Positions 16,281-25,600 of a DNA stretch of 64,000 nucleotides are shown here, one piece after another. Position numbers and translations under genes: made by a program. This DNA comes from Streptomyces spiroverticillatus (GTDB lineage Bacteria; Actinomycetota; Actinomycetes; Streptomycetales; Streptomycetaceae). The notes under the pieces are model-generated. The model saw only the letters and a list, made by a program, of their open reading frames with translations. It did not search any database and was not told where the DNA came from. Location of the stretch: positions 62,001 through 126,000 of the forward strand of contig BMUX01000019.1 in NCBI GenBank assembly GCA_014650415.1, written 5' to 3'. Within the stretch, counting starts at the first letter, position 1. Each line of letters starts with the position of its first letter.

Positions 16281-17198
16281 CTACGGCGGAGGGGCTGCGT
16301 CCAGCTCCGGCGGGAGGGAGGCGATGCGGGCGCAGGAGTCGATCATGAGCTGCTCGACCTCGTCGAGGGGGCGGCCCTCGGTGGTGGACTTGGCGAGGGC
16401 GAGGGCCGCCGTCTGGACCGTCAGGGCGCGGGCGGCGATGTCGAGTTCGGGCCACGGGTCGCCCTCGGGGCGTACGGCGGGGCCGCCCGCGTGGCGGTAG
16501 GCGGCGAGGAAGCACTGCCAGATGTCGGGGTGCAGGAGCCCGGCGGCGTACCAGGCGGCGGGGCGGGCCAGGTCCCAGGCGGGGTCGCCGAGGCCGAGGT
16601 CGTCGACGTCGATGAGATGCCAGGGGCCGTCGGGGGCGGGGTGGCGGACGAGTTGGCCGAGGTGCAGGTCGCCGTGGCAGAGGGTGGTGAGGGGGCGGGC
16701 CGGGTCCGGTTCGTCGCGGGCCCAGGCCGGGAGGCCGTGCCAAGCGTGGCGGACGGTGCGATGGGCGTCGGGGGCGGCCGGGTGCGGGGCGGTGGCGTGC
16801 ATGCGGGCGAGGGCGCGGGCGGCTTTGGCGGGGCCGCGCATGGGCGGGAGGGGGGCGGGGAGGGCCTCCGGCGGGGTGCGGTGGAGGCGGGCGAGGAGGA
16901 TCGCGGTCTCCCCCCACGGGGCGGCGTCGGGGTCGTCCGGGTCGACGGGGGTGCCGTAGGGCCAGGCGGAGAGGGGACGGCCGGGGTGGGCGGGAGTCGC
17001 TGCGGCGGGGGTGGGGAGTGGGGGCAGGAGGATGCCGGTGAGGAGGGGGTGGGCGGCGACAGCGATGCGGGTGGTGAGGGCGAGGGGGTCGGAGTCGGGG
17101 GCGTGGGTCTTGAGGACGAGGGGGCCGTGGCGGACGACGGTGCTGTCGGGGCGGTCGGCGAGGGGTTCCGGGGCGGGGGTGGGGTCGGGTGAGGGCAT
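16281..17198 (-). CDS. aminoglycoside phosphotransferase-family kinase
   Basis: A 305-aa protein of the APH/choline-kinase fold. The catalytic loop is LCHGDLHLGQLVRHP with Asp in HGD. The metal-binding loop is LIDVDDLGLGDPAWDLARP, where DVDD replaces the more usual DxD/DFD. The nucleotide-binding N-lobe is short and Pro-rich. Members phosphorylate small molecules such as antibiotics, choline, sugars or amino acids; the substrate is unknown and resistance should not be assumed. CGGAGGACC immediately precedes the ATG. The protein is very rich in Pro, Ala and Asp. Confidence 0.85.
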   Translation of the reverse strand: MPSPDPTPAPEPLADRPDSTVVRHGPLVLKTHAPDSDPLALTTRIAVAAHPLLTGILLPPLPTPAAATPAHPGRPLSAWPYGTPVDPDDPDAAPWGETAILLARLHRTPPEALPAPLPPMRGPAKAARALARMHATAPHPAAPDAHRTVRHAWHGLPAWARDEPDPARPLTTLCHGDLHLGQLVRHPAPDGPWHLIDVDDLGLGDPAWDLARPAAWYAAGLLHPDIWQCFLAAYRHAGGPAVRPEGDPWPELDIAARALTVQTAALALAKSTTEGRPLDEVEQLMIDSCARIASLPPELDAAPPP

Positions 17199-17270
17199 GG
17201 TCCTCCGGAGCCTAGAGGGGGGTGGGGTCGGGCTTGGCCGGTGCTCGGGGGTGCGGGCAGGGGCCGGGAC

Positions 17271-17309
17271 CGGGGTGGGCCCGGATCGGGTGGGCCGCCC
17301 CCTTGCCCG
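17271..17309 (+). repeat. dispersed repeat family 2, copy 1
   Basis: The block CGGGGTGGGCCCGGATCGGG through CCCCTTGCCCG matches 38922-38961 at roughly 37 of 39 positions with one-base indels. Outer parts (GCGGGCAGGGG and CCCCCTTGCCCGC) can pair, so it may fold as RNA. Confidence 0.65.
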
Positions 17310-17422
17310 CCCGTTCCGCCCCCCCGGGGGGGCGGCCCCGCCGCCCAAGGGGACTCAGCGGAAAGGGGAGGGCGGCTTCGTCGACAGGCGGGGGGAGGAT
17401 GGTGCCCGGAGGGCATCCATCC

Positions 17423-17451
17423 AGGGGCGCGGGGAACTGCGCGACCAGCCA
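17423..17451 (+). repeat. dispersed repeat family 1 (GGGGCGCGGGGAACTGCGCG), copy 1
   Basis: The 29-bp core is identical to the reverse complement of 22495-22523 and differs at two positions from that of 33364-33392. From general familiarity, this motif is scattered through many Streptomyces genomes close to gene ends. Confidence 0.8.
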
Positions 17452-17535
17452 CGACGCACCCGCACGGGACCGAGACCACGAACCGACCCGCACAGCCCCC
17501 ACTCAGCCGACACCCGCACCCCGTACCGGAAACAC

Positions 17536-17571
17536 GTTTGCCCGGACAGCTCCCCAGCTGTCCGGGCAAAC
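17536..17571. terminator. perfect 16-bp hairpin in gene-free region
   Basis: Arms GTTTGCCCGGACAGCT and AGCTGTCCGGGCAAAC enclose the loop CCCC. It is placed about 90 bp past the stop of the 73-aa gene on the minus strand, so it probably terminates that transcript. No U-tract beyond the AAAC/GTTT ends. Confidence 0.65.
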
Positions 17572-17660
17572 TCAGCCGTCCGCCGCACCCCCGTCCCCAC
17601 GGGGCTGATGGGCTTGGTGTTGTCCCGACCCGGACCGCTCTTCCGGGTCAGGGGCGCCGC

Positions 17661-17882
17661 TCAGCGCCCCAGCAACATGCCCACGGACGACGCTTGCGTG
17701 GCCACCGCTTCCCAGCCTCCGAAGAGGAAGAGGAGCAGGGCCGCCAGAGGAAGGACCATCGCCGTCGCCACCAGCGGGTGGCGCGGGCCGGAGTTGCGGC
17801 CGCCGAACACCGCGAGCGCGCGGCGTCCGCGGACGCGGATCGAAGCGCTGCGGATCATCGTCCGCGATGCCGTGTCCGCCAT
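17661..17882 (-). CDS. small membrane protein, 73 aa
   Basis: A 73-residue protein with a basic N-terminus (RTMIRSASIRVRGRRALAVF), one clear membrane segment (LVATAMVLPLAALLLFLFGGW), and a polar tail. GGAGAGGACC sits directly before the ATG, a good ribosome site. It lies 250 bp downstream of the 82-aa gene on the same strand with a hairpin between, so probably has its own promoter. No family recognised. Confidence 0.7.
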   Translation of the reverse strand: MADTASRTMIRSASIRVRGRRALAVFGGRNSGPRHPLVATAMVLPLAALLLFLFGGWEAVATQASSVGMLLGR

Positions 17883-18098
17883 GGTCCTCTCCCTGTCGTC
17901 TTGGTAAGCGGCGGGTGTCTGACCTCGGGGGACGAGTGCTGCACCCACCGCTTGAGTTCAAGATTAGGTCCGGGGACCGGACGGGTCGTCATGCCCTCGT
18001 ACCGATTGCTGGGCCTCCCGGAGGATGACCCACCGGGTGAGGATGTACTCCCCTGGGTGGAGAGAGGGGTGGAGGTCTCGGGGACTTCCCCGAGGGGT

Positions 18099-18123
18099 CG
18101 CCCGGGGGCCCTCCCCCCGGGCG
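18099..18123 (-). terminator. GC hairpin after the 82-aa gene
   Basis: CGCCCGGGGG-CCCTC-CCCCCGGGCG forms a 10-bp stem ten bases past the minus-strand stop at 18132. A second small hairpin (CTCGGGG-ACTT-CCCCGAG) follows at 18078-18095. Confidence 0.55.
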
Positions 18124-18131
18124 GCCCCGCC

Positions 18132-18380
18132 TCACTCCGCCGTGCCGGCGCGCTCCGAGGCGTCGTCCCTGGGTACCGGCTGTTCGACCAGGGCGAGCAC
18201 ACGGGTGGCCATGAAGCGTGCGGTGCGCACGACGGTGCCGTTGCGGGTGACTTCACTCACTTCCACCACCCCCCTGCGGACCGCCGTCTCGACCCTTCGG
18301 CCCGCCCTGCTGGCCACCATTTCGTACGTCCGGGTGGTGTCTCCGGCGTCCACCACTATCTCGACTCGATCACCCTTCAT
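18132..18380 (-). CDS. uncharacterised 82-aa protein
   Basis: A short, probably all-beta soluble protein: MKGDRVEIVVDAGDTTRTYEM, then VASRAGRRVETAVRRGVVEV, SEVTRNGTVVRTARFMATRV, and a polar tail. The alternation of hydrophobic and charged residues suggests a small barrel (Sm- or SH3-like), but I recognise no family. AAGGGG is about eleven bases upstream of the ATG. It is divergent from the Ser/Thr kinase gene across a 230-bp region with a 16-bp palindrome, so the two may be co-regulated. Confidence 0.7.
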   Translation of the reverse strand: MKGDRVEIVVDAGDTTRTYEMVASRAGRRVETAVRRGVVEVSEVTRNGTVVRTARFMATRVLALVEQPVPRDDASERAGTAE

Positions 18381-18436
18381 GGATCCAATTCCCCTTCTGC
18401 TGTTGCCCGTTGGGAATGAGCAGGGGTCAGGAAGAT

Positions 18437-18452
18437 GGGAACGTACGTTCCC
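18437..18452. promoter_or_regulatory. 16-bp perfect palindrome between divergent genes
   Basis: GGGAACGTACGTTCCC reads the same on both strands and is flanked by GGTCAG on the left and CTGACC on the right. It lies 57 bp before the 82-aa gene start and 160 bp before the kinase start. The position suits an operator; the regulator is unknown. Confidence 0.45.
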
Positions 18453-18611
18453 TGACCACTCCTCAAGTTTCGCACCCAGCACTGACAATCGATCGATTCG
18501 GGCGGGTGTGGCCTATGAGCACACTGCGCCGGGGGTACGTAAGCTGTGCCACGTCGAACGGACCGGTCGGAAGTGGGGTGGGGGAGGCCCCACCGGAGGT
18601 AGGGGACGGAC

Positions 18612-19937
18612 ATGGCGATGATGCGGCTCCGGCGCGAGGACCCGCGTGTCGTCGGCTCGTTCAGGATTCACCGGCGGCTCGGTGCGGGCGGCATGGGTGT
18701 CGTCTACCTGGGCTCGGACCGGCGGGGCCAGCGGGTCGCGCTGAAGGTGATCCGGCCGGATCTGGCGGAGGATCAGGAATTCCGGTCGCGGTTCGCGCGT
18801 GAGGTGTCCGCCGCGCGGCGGATCAGGGGCGGGTGCACGGCACGGCTGGTGGCCGCCGACCTGGACGCCGACCGGCCGTGGTTCGCGACGCAGTACGTTC
18901 CCGGGCCCTCCCTGCACGACCGGGTGGCCGAGGAGGGCTCGCTGGTCGCGGCCGAGGTCGCGGCGATCGGGGCGGCGCTGGCGGAAGGGCTCGTCGCCGT
19001 ACATGAGGCGGGCGTCGTGCACCGCGACCTGAAGCCGTCGAACATCCTGCTGTCGCCCAAGGGCCCCCGGATCATCGACTTCGGCATCGCCTGGGCGACC
19101 GGCGCGAGCACGCTGACCCATGTGGGGACCGCCGTGGGCTCCCCCGGCTTCCTCGCGCCGGAGCAGGTGCGGGGGGCGGCCGTGACGCCCGCGACGGACG
19201 TCTTCGCGCTGGGCGCGACGCTGGCGTACGCGGCGACGGCCGACTCGCCGTTCGGCCAGGGCAGTTCCGAGGTCATGCTCTACCGGGTGGTCCACGAGGA
19301 GCCGCTGCTCGACGGCGTACCGGACGCTCTGGCTCCGCTGGTGCGGGCCTGTCTGGCGAAGGAGCAGGAGGAACGTCCCAGCACCCTCCAGCTCTCGATG
19401 CGGCTCAAGGAGATCGCCGCCCGGGAGGCGCAGGGGGGCTCCGTTTCGGGCGGCGCCGACAAGCGTCCGCCCGTACAGCGCGGGGCCGATCGGGACGCGT
19501 ACGCCGACCAGCGGACCCAGCGGAGCATGCAGCAGCGCACGGAGGGCGGTGGCGGCCAGCCGTCGCGCGGGTCCGCCGCTCCCCCGGCGCAGGCGGGTTC
19601 GCGGGGCGGGTCGGGCCCTCGCCGCACCGGGCCTTCGTCCGGCCCCGGCAAGAAGGGCGCCGCGCGCAACACCACCCGTTCCGGTGCCACGCGCAAGGGG
19701 ACGCGGCCGGGCGGCCGGCCCACCTCGGGCGGGAAGCTGCGGCCCGCGAACCCCCGGCTGCTGCGGCAGCGGCTGGTGGTTTTTGTGGTGGTGACGTTGC
19801 TGGTGGCGTTGGGGATTGCCGCTGCGCAGGGCTGCCAGGGGCCGAAGGAGTCCAAGGGGTCCAAGGGCGCGGGGGTCGTGGTGACGGGCACGGTCGCTGC
19901 CGGGTGCCCGCCGTCGGGGGCCGAGTGCCCCGCGTAA
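18612..19937 (+). CDS. membrane-anchored Ser/Thr protein kinase, 441 aa
   Basis: A Hanks-type kinase. The glycine loop is LGAGGMGVVY (23-32), Lys45 is in VALKVI, the catalytic loop is HRDLKPSN from His137 with Asp139, the metal motif DFG is in IIDFGIA, and the APE-like end of the activation segment reads GFLAPEQ. All catalytic residues are intact. After the roughly 270-residue kinase domain come a long Gly/Ser/Arg/Pro juxtamembrane linker, one membrane helix (RLVVFVVVTLLVALGIAAA), and a short external tail with three Cys (GCQGPKES, AAGCPPSGAECPA). GGAGG is upstream of the ATG. Ligand and targets unknown. Confidence 0.93.
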   Translation: MAMMRLRREDPRVVGSFRIHRRLGAGGMGVVYLGSDRRGQRVALKVIRPDLAEDQEFRSRFAREVSAARRIRGGCTARLVAADLDADRPWFATQYVPGPSLHDRVAEEGSLVAAEVAAIGAALAEGLVAVHEAGVVHRDLKPSNILLSPKGPRIIDFGIAWATGASTLTHVGTAVGSPGFLAPEQVRGAAVTPATDVFALGATLAYAATADSPFGQGSSEVMLYRVVHEEPLLDGVPDALAPLVRACLAKEQEERPSTLQLSMRLKEIAAREAQGGSVSGGADKRPPVQRGADRDAYADQRTQRSMQQRTEGGGGQPSRGSAAPPAQAGSRGGSGPRRTGPSSGPGKKGAARNTTRSGATRKGTRPGGRPTSGGKLRPANPRLLRQRLVVFVVVTLLVALGIAAAQGCQGPKESKGSKGAGVVVTGTVAAGCPPSGAECPA

Positions 19938-19944
19938 CGCGAAA

Positions 19945-19983
19945 AAGCTCCGCCGCGTGGCCAAATGCCGCGCGGCGGAGCTT
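19945..19983. terminator. bidirectional terminator between kinase and RNA methyltransferase genes
   Basis: AAGCTCCGCCGCG pairs with CGCGGCGGAGCTT (13 bp). It is preceded by GAAA and followed by CTTTC, giving short U-runs in both directions between two convergent stops. Confidence 0.85.
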
Positions 19984-20001
19984 CTTTCGTACAAGTGAGG
20001 G

Positions 20002-20820
20002 CTACTGGACGGGACGGCCCGTCGTGACCGCGTAGAAGGAGACGGCGGCGGCCGCGCCCACGTTCAGGGAGTCCACGCCGTGGGCCATCGGGATGCGGAC
20101 CCATTCGTCGGCCGCCACCAGGGCACGGCGCGACAGGCCGTCGCCCTCCGCGCCGAGCATGAGGGCGACCCGGTCCATCGTGTGCGGGGCGACCTCGTCC
20201 AGGGAGCGGGCCTTGTCGGCCGGGGTCAGGGCAAGGAGCGTGAAGCCGGCCTCGCGGACCGTCTCCAGGTCTGCGGGCCACGACTCCAGGCGTGCGTACG
20301 GTACGGAGAAGACCGCGCCCATCGAGACCTTGACGGAACGTCGGTAGAGCGGGTCCGCGCAGTCCGGGGAGAGCAGGACCGCGTCCATGCCCAGGGCCGC
20401 CGCGCTGCGGAAGATCGCGCCGATGTTGGTGTGGTCGTTGACCGATTCCATGATCACCACGCGGCGGGCGGTGGAGAGGAGGTCGGCGGGGGCCGGGAGG
20501 GGCTTGCGCTGCATCGAGGCGAGGGCGCCCCGGTGCACGTGGTAGCCGGTGACCTGCTCGGCGAGGTCCGGGCTGACCGCGTACACCGGGGCCGGGACCT
20601 CGTCGATGACGTCGCGCATGACGTCCACCCACTTGGCCGAGAGCAGCATCGAGCGCATCTCGTAACCGGCCTGGCGGGCCCGGCGGATGACCTTCTCGCC
20701 CTCCGCGATGAACAGGCCCTCGGCGGGCTCGCGGCGGCGCCGCAGCTCGACGTCGGTCAGGCCCGTGTAGTCGCGCAGGCGCGGGTCGTCGGGGTCGTCG
20801 ATGGTGAGGAGATCGGCCAC
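20002..20820 (-). CDS. TrmH/SpoU-family RNA 2'-O-methyltransferase
   Basis: A 272-aa SPOUT-class enzyme. The three SpoU motifs are present: SVNDHTNIGAIFRSAAALG (motif 1), VALMLGAEGDGLSRRAL (motif 2), and RIPMAHGVDSLNVGAAAAV (motif 3), forming the trefoil knot that binds S-adenosylmethionine. The N-terminal 100 residues include a substrate-binding part (LFIAEGEKVIRRARQAGYEM) like 23S rRNA or tRNA ribose methyltransferases. The exact nucleotide target cannot be read from sequence. GTG start, with AAGGCAG about 13 bases upstream. The gene upstream is cobA/cysG on the same strand, 62 bp away. Confidence 0.92.
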   Translation of the reverse strand: MADLLTIDDPDDPRLRDYTGLTDVELRRRREPAEGLFIAEGEKVIRRARQAGYEMRSMLLSAKWVDVMRDVIDEVPAPVYAVSPDLAEQVTGYHVHRGALASMQRKPLPAPADLLSTARRVVIMESVNDHTNIGAIFRSAAALGMDAVLLSPDCADPLYRRSVKVSMGAVFSVPYARLESWPADLETVREAGFTLLALTPADKARSLDEVAPHTMDRVALMLGAEGDGLSRRALVAADEWVRIPMAHGVDSLNVGAAAAVSFYAVTTGRPVQ

Positions 20821-20882
20821 AGGGTGATACTGCCTTGTCGTGGGTGCGGTGCCCAAGGGGCGGGCGCGGTTGTTACTCCGGG

Positions 20883-22157
20883 TTACTGAGCGGGGTTCAC
20901 CGAGACTACGTCGCCGATGACGATGACCGCGGGCGGTCGTACGTTCTCGGCCTTGGCCTTCTCGCCGACGGTGGCCAGGGTCGCGTCGACGCGGCGCTGG
21001 GTGGCCATCGTGCCCTCCTGGACTATCGCCACGGGTGTCTCGGGCGAGCGGCCGTACGCGACGAGGGCCTCGGCGATCGCACCGATGCGCTCGACGGCCA
21101 TCAGGAGGACGAGGGTGCCGCGCAGGCGGGCCAGGGCCTCCCAGTCGACCAGGGAGCGCGGGTCGTCGGGGGCGACATGGCCGCTGACCACGGTGAACTC
21201 GTGAGCCACCCCGCGGTGGGTCACCGGGATGCCGGCCGCGCCGGGGACGCTGATGGTGGAGGAGATGCCGGGGACGACCGTGCAGGGGATGCCTTCGGCG
21301 GCGAGGGCTTGTGCTTCTTCCATGCCGCGGCCGAAGACGAAGGGGTCGCCGCCCTTGAGACGTACGACGGTCTTGCCCTGGCGGGCGTGGTCGATGAGGG
21401 CCTGGTTGATCGCTTCCTGGGCCATGAAGCGGCCGTACGGGATCTTGGCCGCGTCGATGACCTCGACGTGCGGCGGGAGTTCGTCCAGGAGGTCGCGGGG
21501 GCCGAGGCGGTCGGCGATGACGACGTCGGCCTCGGCGAGGAGGCGGCGGCCCCGGACGGTGATCAGGTCGGGGTCGCCCGGTCCGCCGCCGACCAGGTGG
21601 ACGCGGGGGGCGTCGTCGGCGGTGCGGGGGCGGTGGTGGGGCGCGGCCAGGGTACCGTTGCGCAGGCCCTCGACGATGACGTCGCGCAGGGCGGCGGAGC
21701 GGCGAGGGTCGTGACCGGTCAGGACTGCGACGGTGACGTCGTCGCAGCGGCCGGTGGCCGGGGTCCAGGCGGTGGCCGCTTCGGCGTCGTCGGAACGCAC
21801 GCACCAGGTGCGGTTGCGCTCGGCCTCGGCGGAGGCGGTGGTGTTGGCCTCGGGGTCGCTGGAGGAGATGAGGACGTACCAGGCGTCGGCCAGGTCGCCC
21901 TCTGCGTAGCGGCGCTGCTCCCAGGTGATCTCGCCCGCTTCGGCCATCGCCTCGACAGAGGGGGTCGCGGAGGGCGAGATGAGGGTGATGTCCGCGCCGG
22001 CCGCTATGAGGGCGGGCAGGCGGCGCTGGGCGACCTGACCGCCGCCGAGGACGATCGTGCGGCGGCCGGAGAGGCGGAGGCCCACGGGGTACGCCGGGGG
22101 CTCGACTGCTTGCGTCGCTCCGGCCTGGTGCGGGGCGCCTGCGGCGTGCGCGGTCAT
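20883..22157 (-). CDS. cobA: siroheme synthase-like: precorrin-2 dehydrogenase plus uroporphyrinogen-III methyltransferase
   Basis: A 424-aa fusion. Residues about 25-170 form an NAD-binding CysG-B-type domain (VGLRLSGRRTIVLGGGQVAQRRL). From about residue 188 comes the SUMT domain, with VHLVGGGPGDPDLITVRG, ADRLGPRDLL, VRLKGGDPFVFGRGMEE and VVPGISSTISVPGAAGIPVTH (in pieces). It makes precorrin-2 from uroporphyrinogen III for siroheme and cobalamin. The N-terminal domain may oxidise precorrin-2 to sirohydrochlorin. Compared with full CysG the dehydrogenase part looks reduced, so ferrochelatase function is uncertain. It belongs with cobT and cobL further upstream on the same strand but is separated by 460 bp. 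Confidence 0.92.
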   Translation of the reverse strand: MTAHAAGAPHQAGATQAVEPPAYPVGLRLSGRRTIVLGGGQVAQRRLPALIAAGADITLISPSATPSVEAMAEAGEITWEQRRYAEGDLADAWYVLISSSDPEANTTASAEAERNRTWCVRSDDAEAATAWTPATGRCDDVTVAVLTGHDPRRSAALRDVIVEGLRNGTLAAPHHRPRTADDAPRVHLVGGGPGDPDLITVRGRRLLAEADVVIADRLGPRDLLDELPPHVEVIDAAKIPYGRFMAQEAINQALIDHARQGKTVVRLKGGDPFVFGRGMEEAQALAAEGIPCTVVPGISSTISVPGAAGIPVTHRGVAHEFTVVSGHVAPDDPRSLVDWEALARLRGTLVLLMAVERIGAIAEALVAYGRSPETPVAIVQEGTMATQRRVDATLATVGEKAKAENVRPPAVIVIGDVVSVNPAQ

Positions 22158-22617
22158 GGGTGCGGCTCCTCGGGAGGGTGGGGCTTGGCGGGCCCCCGCC
22201 TGGGGAGGGGGTGCCGGGGCCGGGTGGGCCGCTGCGGCGGTGGAGCGGCGCTGGTGGGGAGGGGTTTTCGGGTGCGGGGCTTACTTTACGGGGCGGGGGG
22301 TTGGGGGGCGCTTCGGGGCTTGGGCCCCGGGCCGGGGTTCGTTCGGCGGGGTCCGGTTCGCCCCGGGGGGCGGGGTGCGGCGGGGCTCTGCTTGTGCCGT
22401 GCCCGGCACCCCGATTGCCTGCGGCGCTGCCCCAGCCCCGCCCCTTCACCTAAACCCGAGGGGCAAATGGGAGGGTTCCGTGCGGGTGGGTGGGTGGCTG
22501 GTCGCGCAGTTCCCCGCGCCCCTGAAGGGGCACGGGTCAGTGGCCCGGTCGCGCCCGCGCGGCGGAGCCGCACATCGGCACAGCCCCGCGCCCCTTTCGG
22601 GGCGGATCCCTCGGCCG
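22158..22617. other. 460-bp gene-free stretch carrying dispersed repeats
   Basis: No coding frame is supported. It holds a 29-bp family-1 repeat at 22495-22523, a neighbouring structured block at about 22546-22612 containing GGGGCGCGGGGCTGTGCCGA on the minus strand, and G/C-rich simple sequence nearer cobA. I see no riboswitch for cobA here. Confidence 0.6.
22495..22523 (-). repeat. dispersed repeat family 1, copy 2
   Basis: On the minus strand this 29-bp block is identical to 17423-17451. It is followed, toward cobT's 3' end, by a second common Streptomyces element (about 22546-22612), so the fusion gene ends in a composite repeat. Confidence 0.8.
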
Positions 22618-25600
22618 CTACTTCTCCGTGACTCCCGCCGAGTCGAACGTCGCCACCTCGTGCATCGCACGCGCCGCGCTCTGGACCACCGGCAGGGCCA
22701 GCAGCGCGCCCGTGCCCTCGCCCAGGCGCAGGTCGAGGTCGACCAGCGGGCGCAGGCCCAGCTTGTTCAGGGCGGCGACGTGGCCCGGTTCCGCGCTGCG
22801 GTGGCCCGCGATGCAGGCTGCCAGGGCTTCCGGGGCGACGGCCCGGGCGACCAGGGCCGCGGCGCCCGCGCTCACGCCGTCCAGGAGGACCGGGGTGCGC
22901 AGGGACGCGCCGCCCAGGATCAGGCCGACGAGGGCCGCGTGCTCCAGGCCGCCCACGGCGGACAGGACGCCGATGGGGTCGGCCGGGTCCGGCTTGTGGA
23001 GGTCGAGGGCGCGGCGGACCACGTCCACCTTGCGGGCGTGCATCTCGTCGTTGATGCCCGTGCCACGGCCCGTGACCTCGGCCGGGTCCTGGCCCGTGTA
23101 GACGCAGATCAGGGCGGCGGAGACGGTGGTGTTCGCGATGCCCATCTCGCCGGTGAGGAGGGCCTTGTTGCCCGCCGCCACCAGGTCGCGGGCGGTTTCG
23201 ATGCCCACCTCGATCGAGGCGAGGACGTCCTCGCGGGACAGGGCGGGGCCGGTGGTGAAGTCGGCGGTGCCCGCGCGGACCTTGCGCGGGAGGAGGCCCG
23301 GGGTGGCCGGGAGGTCGCCCGCGACGCCCACGTCGATCACGCAGACCTCCGCGCCGACCTGGTTGGCGAACGCGTTGCAGACCGCTCCCCCGCCCAGGAA
23401 GTTGGCCACCATCTGCGAGGTGACCTCCTGGGGCCAGGCCGTGACGCCCTGGGCGTGCACCCCGTGGTCGCCCGCGAAGATCGCGACGGCGGCGGGCTCC
23501 GGGATCGGCGGCGGGCAGACCCGGGCGAGGCCGCTGAGCTGGGCGGAGATGATCTCCAGCATGCCCAGTGCGCCGGCCGGCTTGGTCATGCGCTTCTGGC
23601 GCTCCCACGCCTCGCCGAGCGCCTTGGCGTCCAGCGGGCGGATGTTGGAGATCGTCTCCTGGAGGAGGTCGTGCGGCTCCTCGCCGGGCAGGGCGCGGCG
23701 ACCGTACGTCTCCTCGTGGACGACCCAGGAGAGCGGGCGGCGCTTGGACCAGCCCGCCTGGAGGAGCTCCGGCTCCTCGGGGAACTCGTCGACGTAACCG
23801 ACGCAGAGGTAGGCGACGACTTCGAGGTGCTCGGGGAGACCGAGGGCGCGGACCATCTCGCGCTCGTCGAAGAAGCTGACCCAGCCGACGCCCAGGCCCT
23901 CGGCGCGCGCGGCGAGCCAGAGGTTCTCCACGGCGAGCGCCGAGGAGTACGGGGCCATCTGCGGCTGCGTGTGGCGGCCGAGGGTGTGGCGGCCGCCGCG
24001 GGTCGGGTCGGCGGTGACGACGATGTTCACCGGGGTGTCGAGGATGGCCTCGATCTTCAGTTCCTTGAACTGCTTGGCCCGGCCCTTGGGCAGCGACTTG
24101 GCGTACGCGTCGCGCTGGCGGGCGGCCAGTTCGTGCATCGCGCGGCGCGTCTCGGCGGAGCGGATGACGACGAAGTCCCAGGGCTGGGAGTGGCCGACGC
24201 TCGGGGCCGTGTGCGCGGCTTCAAGCACGCGGAGGAGGACCTCGTGCGGGATGGGGTCGCTGCGGAAGCCGTTGCGGATGTCGCGGCGCTCGCGCATCAC
24301 GCGCAGGACCGCTTCGCGCTCGGCCTCGTCGTAGCCGGGGGCGGCGGGCGTCGCCGGGGCCTCGGCCTGGGCGGGCTCGGGGGTCTCCGCCGTGTTCTCG
24401 GGGACCTCGGCCGTCTCGATGACCTGCGGGCCCTCGGGGGTCCGGATCGGTTCCTGCGGTGCTTCGGGCCCGGCGTGGGCGGCGGGCTCCGGCTGTGCGG
24501 ACAGCACGGATTCCTCCTGTATGGGCTGCGCGGGCTGTACGGGTTCCGGCTGCGTCTCGGGCCGGGGCGGTACGGATTCCTGCGGTGCGGACGGGACAAC
24601 AACGGGCTGGACGGCCTCGGCAGGGGCGGCGGCCTCTGCGGGCGCGGACTCCTGCGGGCCGGTGGGCTCTTCGGCCGGGGACTGCTGCGGCTGGACGTCG
24701 TCCGCCGCCTGGGCCCGGACCTCAGTGTGCTCCGGGTCGGGCTGCCCGGCCAGCCGGGCGGCCGGACCGCCGTCGCGCGGCGCGGGCACGGTCGCGGACT
24801 GCTCGGCGGGTACGTCGTCGGGCTGCTCGGCCCGTACGTCGCCGGGCTGTTCGGCGGGAGCCGCCGGGGTCTCGGTGGGCTCGGTCGGCTCGGCCTCCGG
24901 CTGTGCCTGCTCCGCCTGTGCCTGCTCCTGCTGTACGGCCACGGGCTCGGGCTCGGCCACCAGCACGGGTGCGACGGGTGCCTCCGGGGCGGGCTGCGGG
25001 TCCACCGGTGCGGCGGGCTGCGCCTGCTCCGGGGTTCCGGCTGCGGGAGTCTCCTGTACGGGCTGGGCCGGAGTGCCCTCCGCCGGGGTCGCCTGCGCGG
25101 GGGCGGGGGCGGGGGCTGCGGCCTGGGGGGTCTCGGCCACCGGCACGCCCTGAGCGGGGGTGCCCTCTGCCGGAACCGGCACCGGCACCGCGACCGGCAC
25201 GGCCTGTGCCATCGGCGTCGGGGCCAGGTGGGTGCCGTCCGGCACCGAACCCTCGACCTGGACGAACTGGCCCTGCGGCATCGCCTGGGGCACGCCCTGG
25301 GCCGGAATCGGAGTCGCCGGGGTGGTGTGCGCGGGGCCCGGCTGGGACACGGGGCTCGGGGCGGCCGACAGCGACGCCGCGTCGGGCGTGACCTCGGCGA
25401 CGGGGGCGACGGGCACGGTGCCTTCGGGGGCCACCGGCTGCTCGGCCGGAGAGGCAGGAGCGGCGGGAGAGGCCGGAGCAGCAGGAGCGGCAGCCTCAGG
25501 GGCCGTCGGCTCCTCCGCCGGAACGGCGTCCGTGGCCTCGGGGGCGACGGCCTCCGGAGCAGCGCCCTCCGGGGCGACGGCCTCGGCGGGCTCCGGGGCA

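Larger units (their letters stand above)
17199..17660. other. 460-bp gene-free stretch with dispersed repeats and a hairpin
   Basis: No protein-like frame is evident here. It contains a repeat shared with 38922-38961, a 29-bp repeat shared with 22495-22523, and a perfect 16-bp hairpin at 17536-17571. The rest is low-complexity G/C sequence. Confidence 0.6.

Noticed and set aside
16281..17198. Aminoglycoside resistance gene
   Set aside because: The fold is that of APH enzymes, but nothing specific to antibiotic substrates is seen, so only the family is called.
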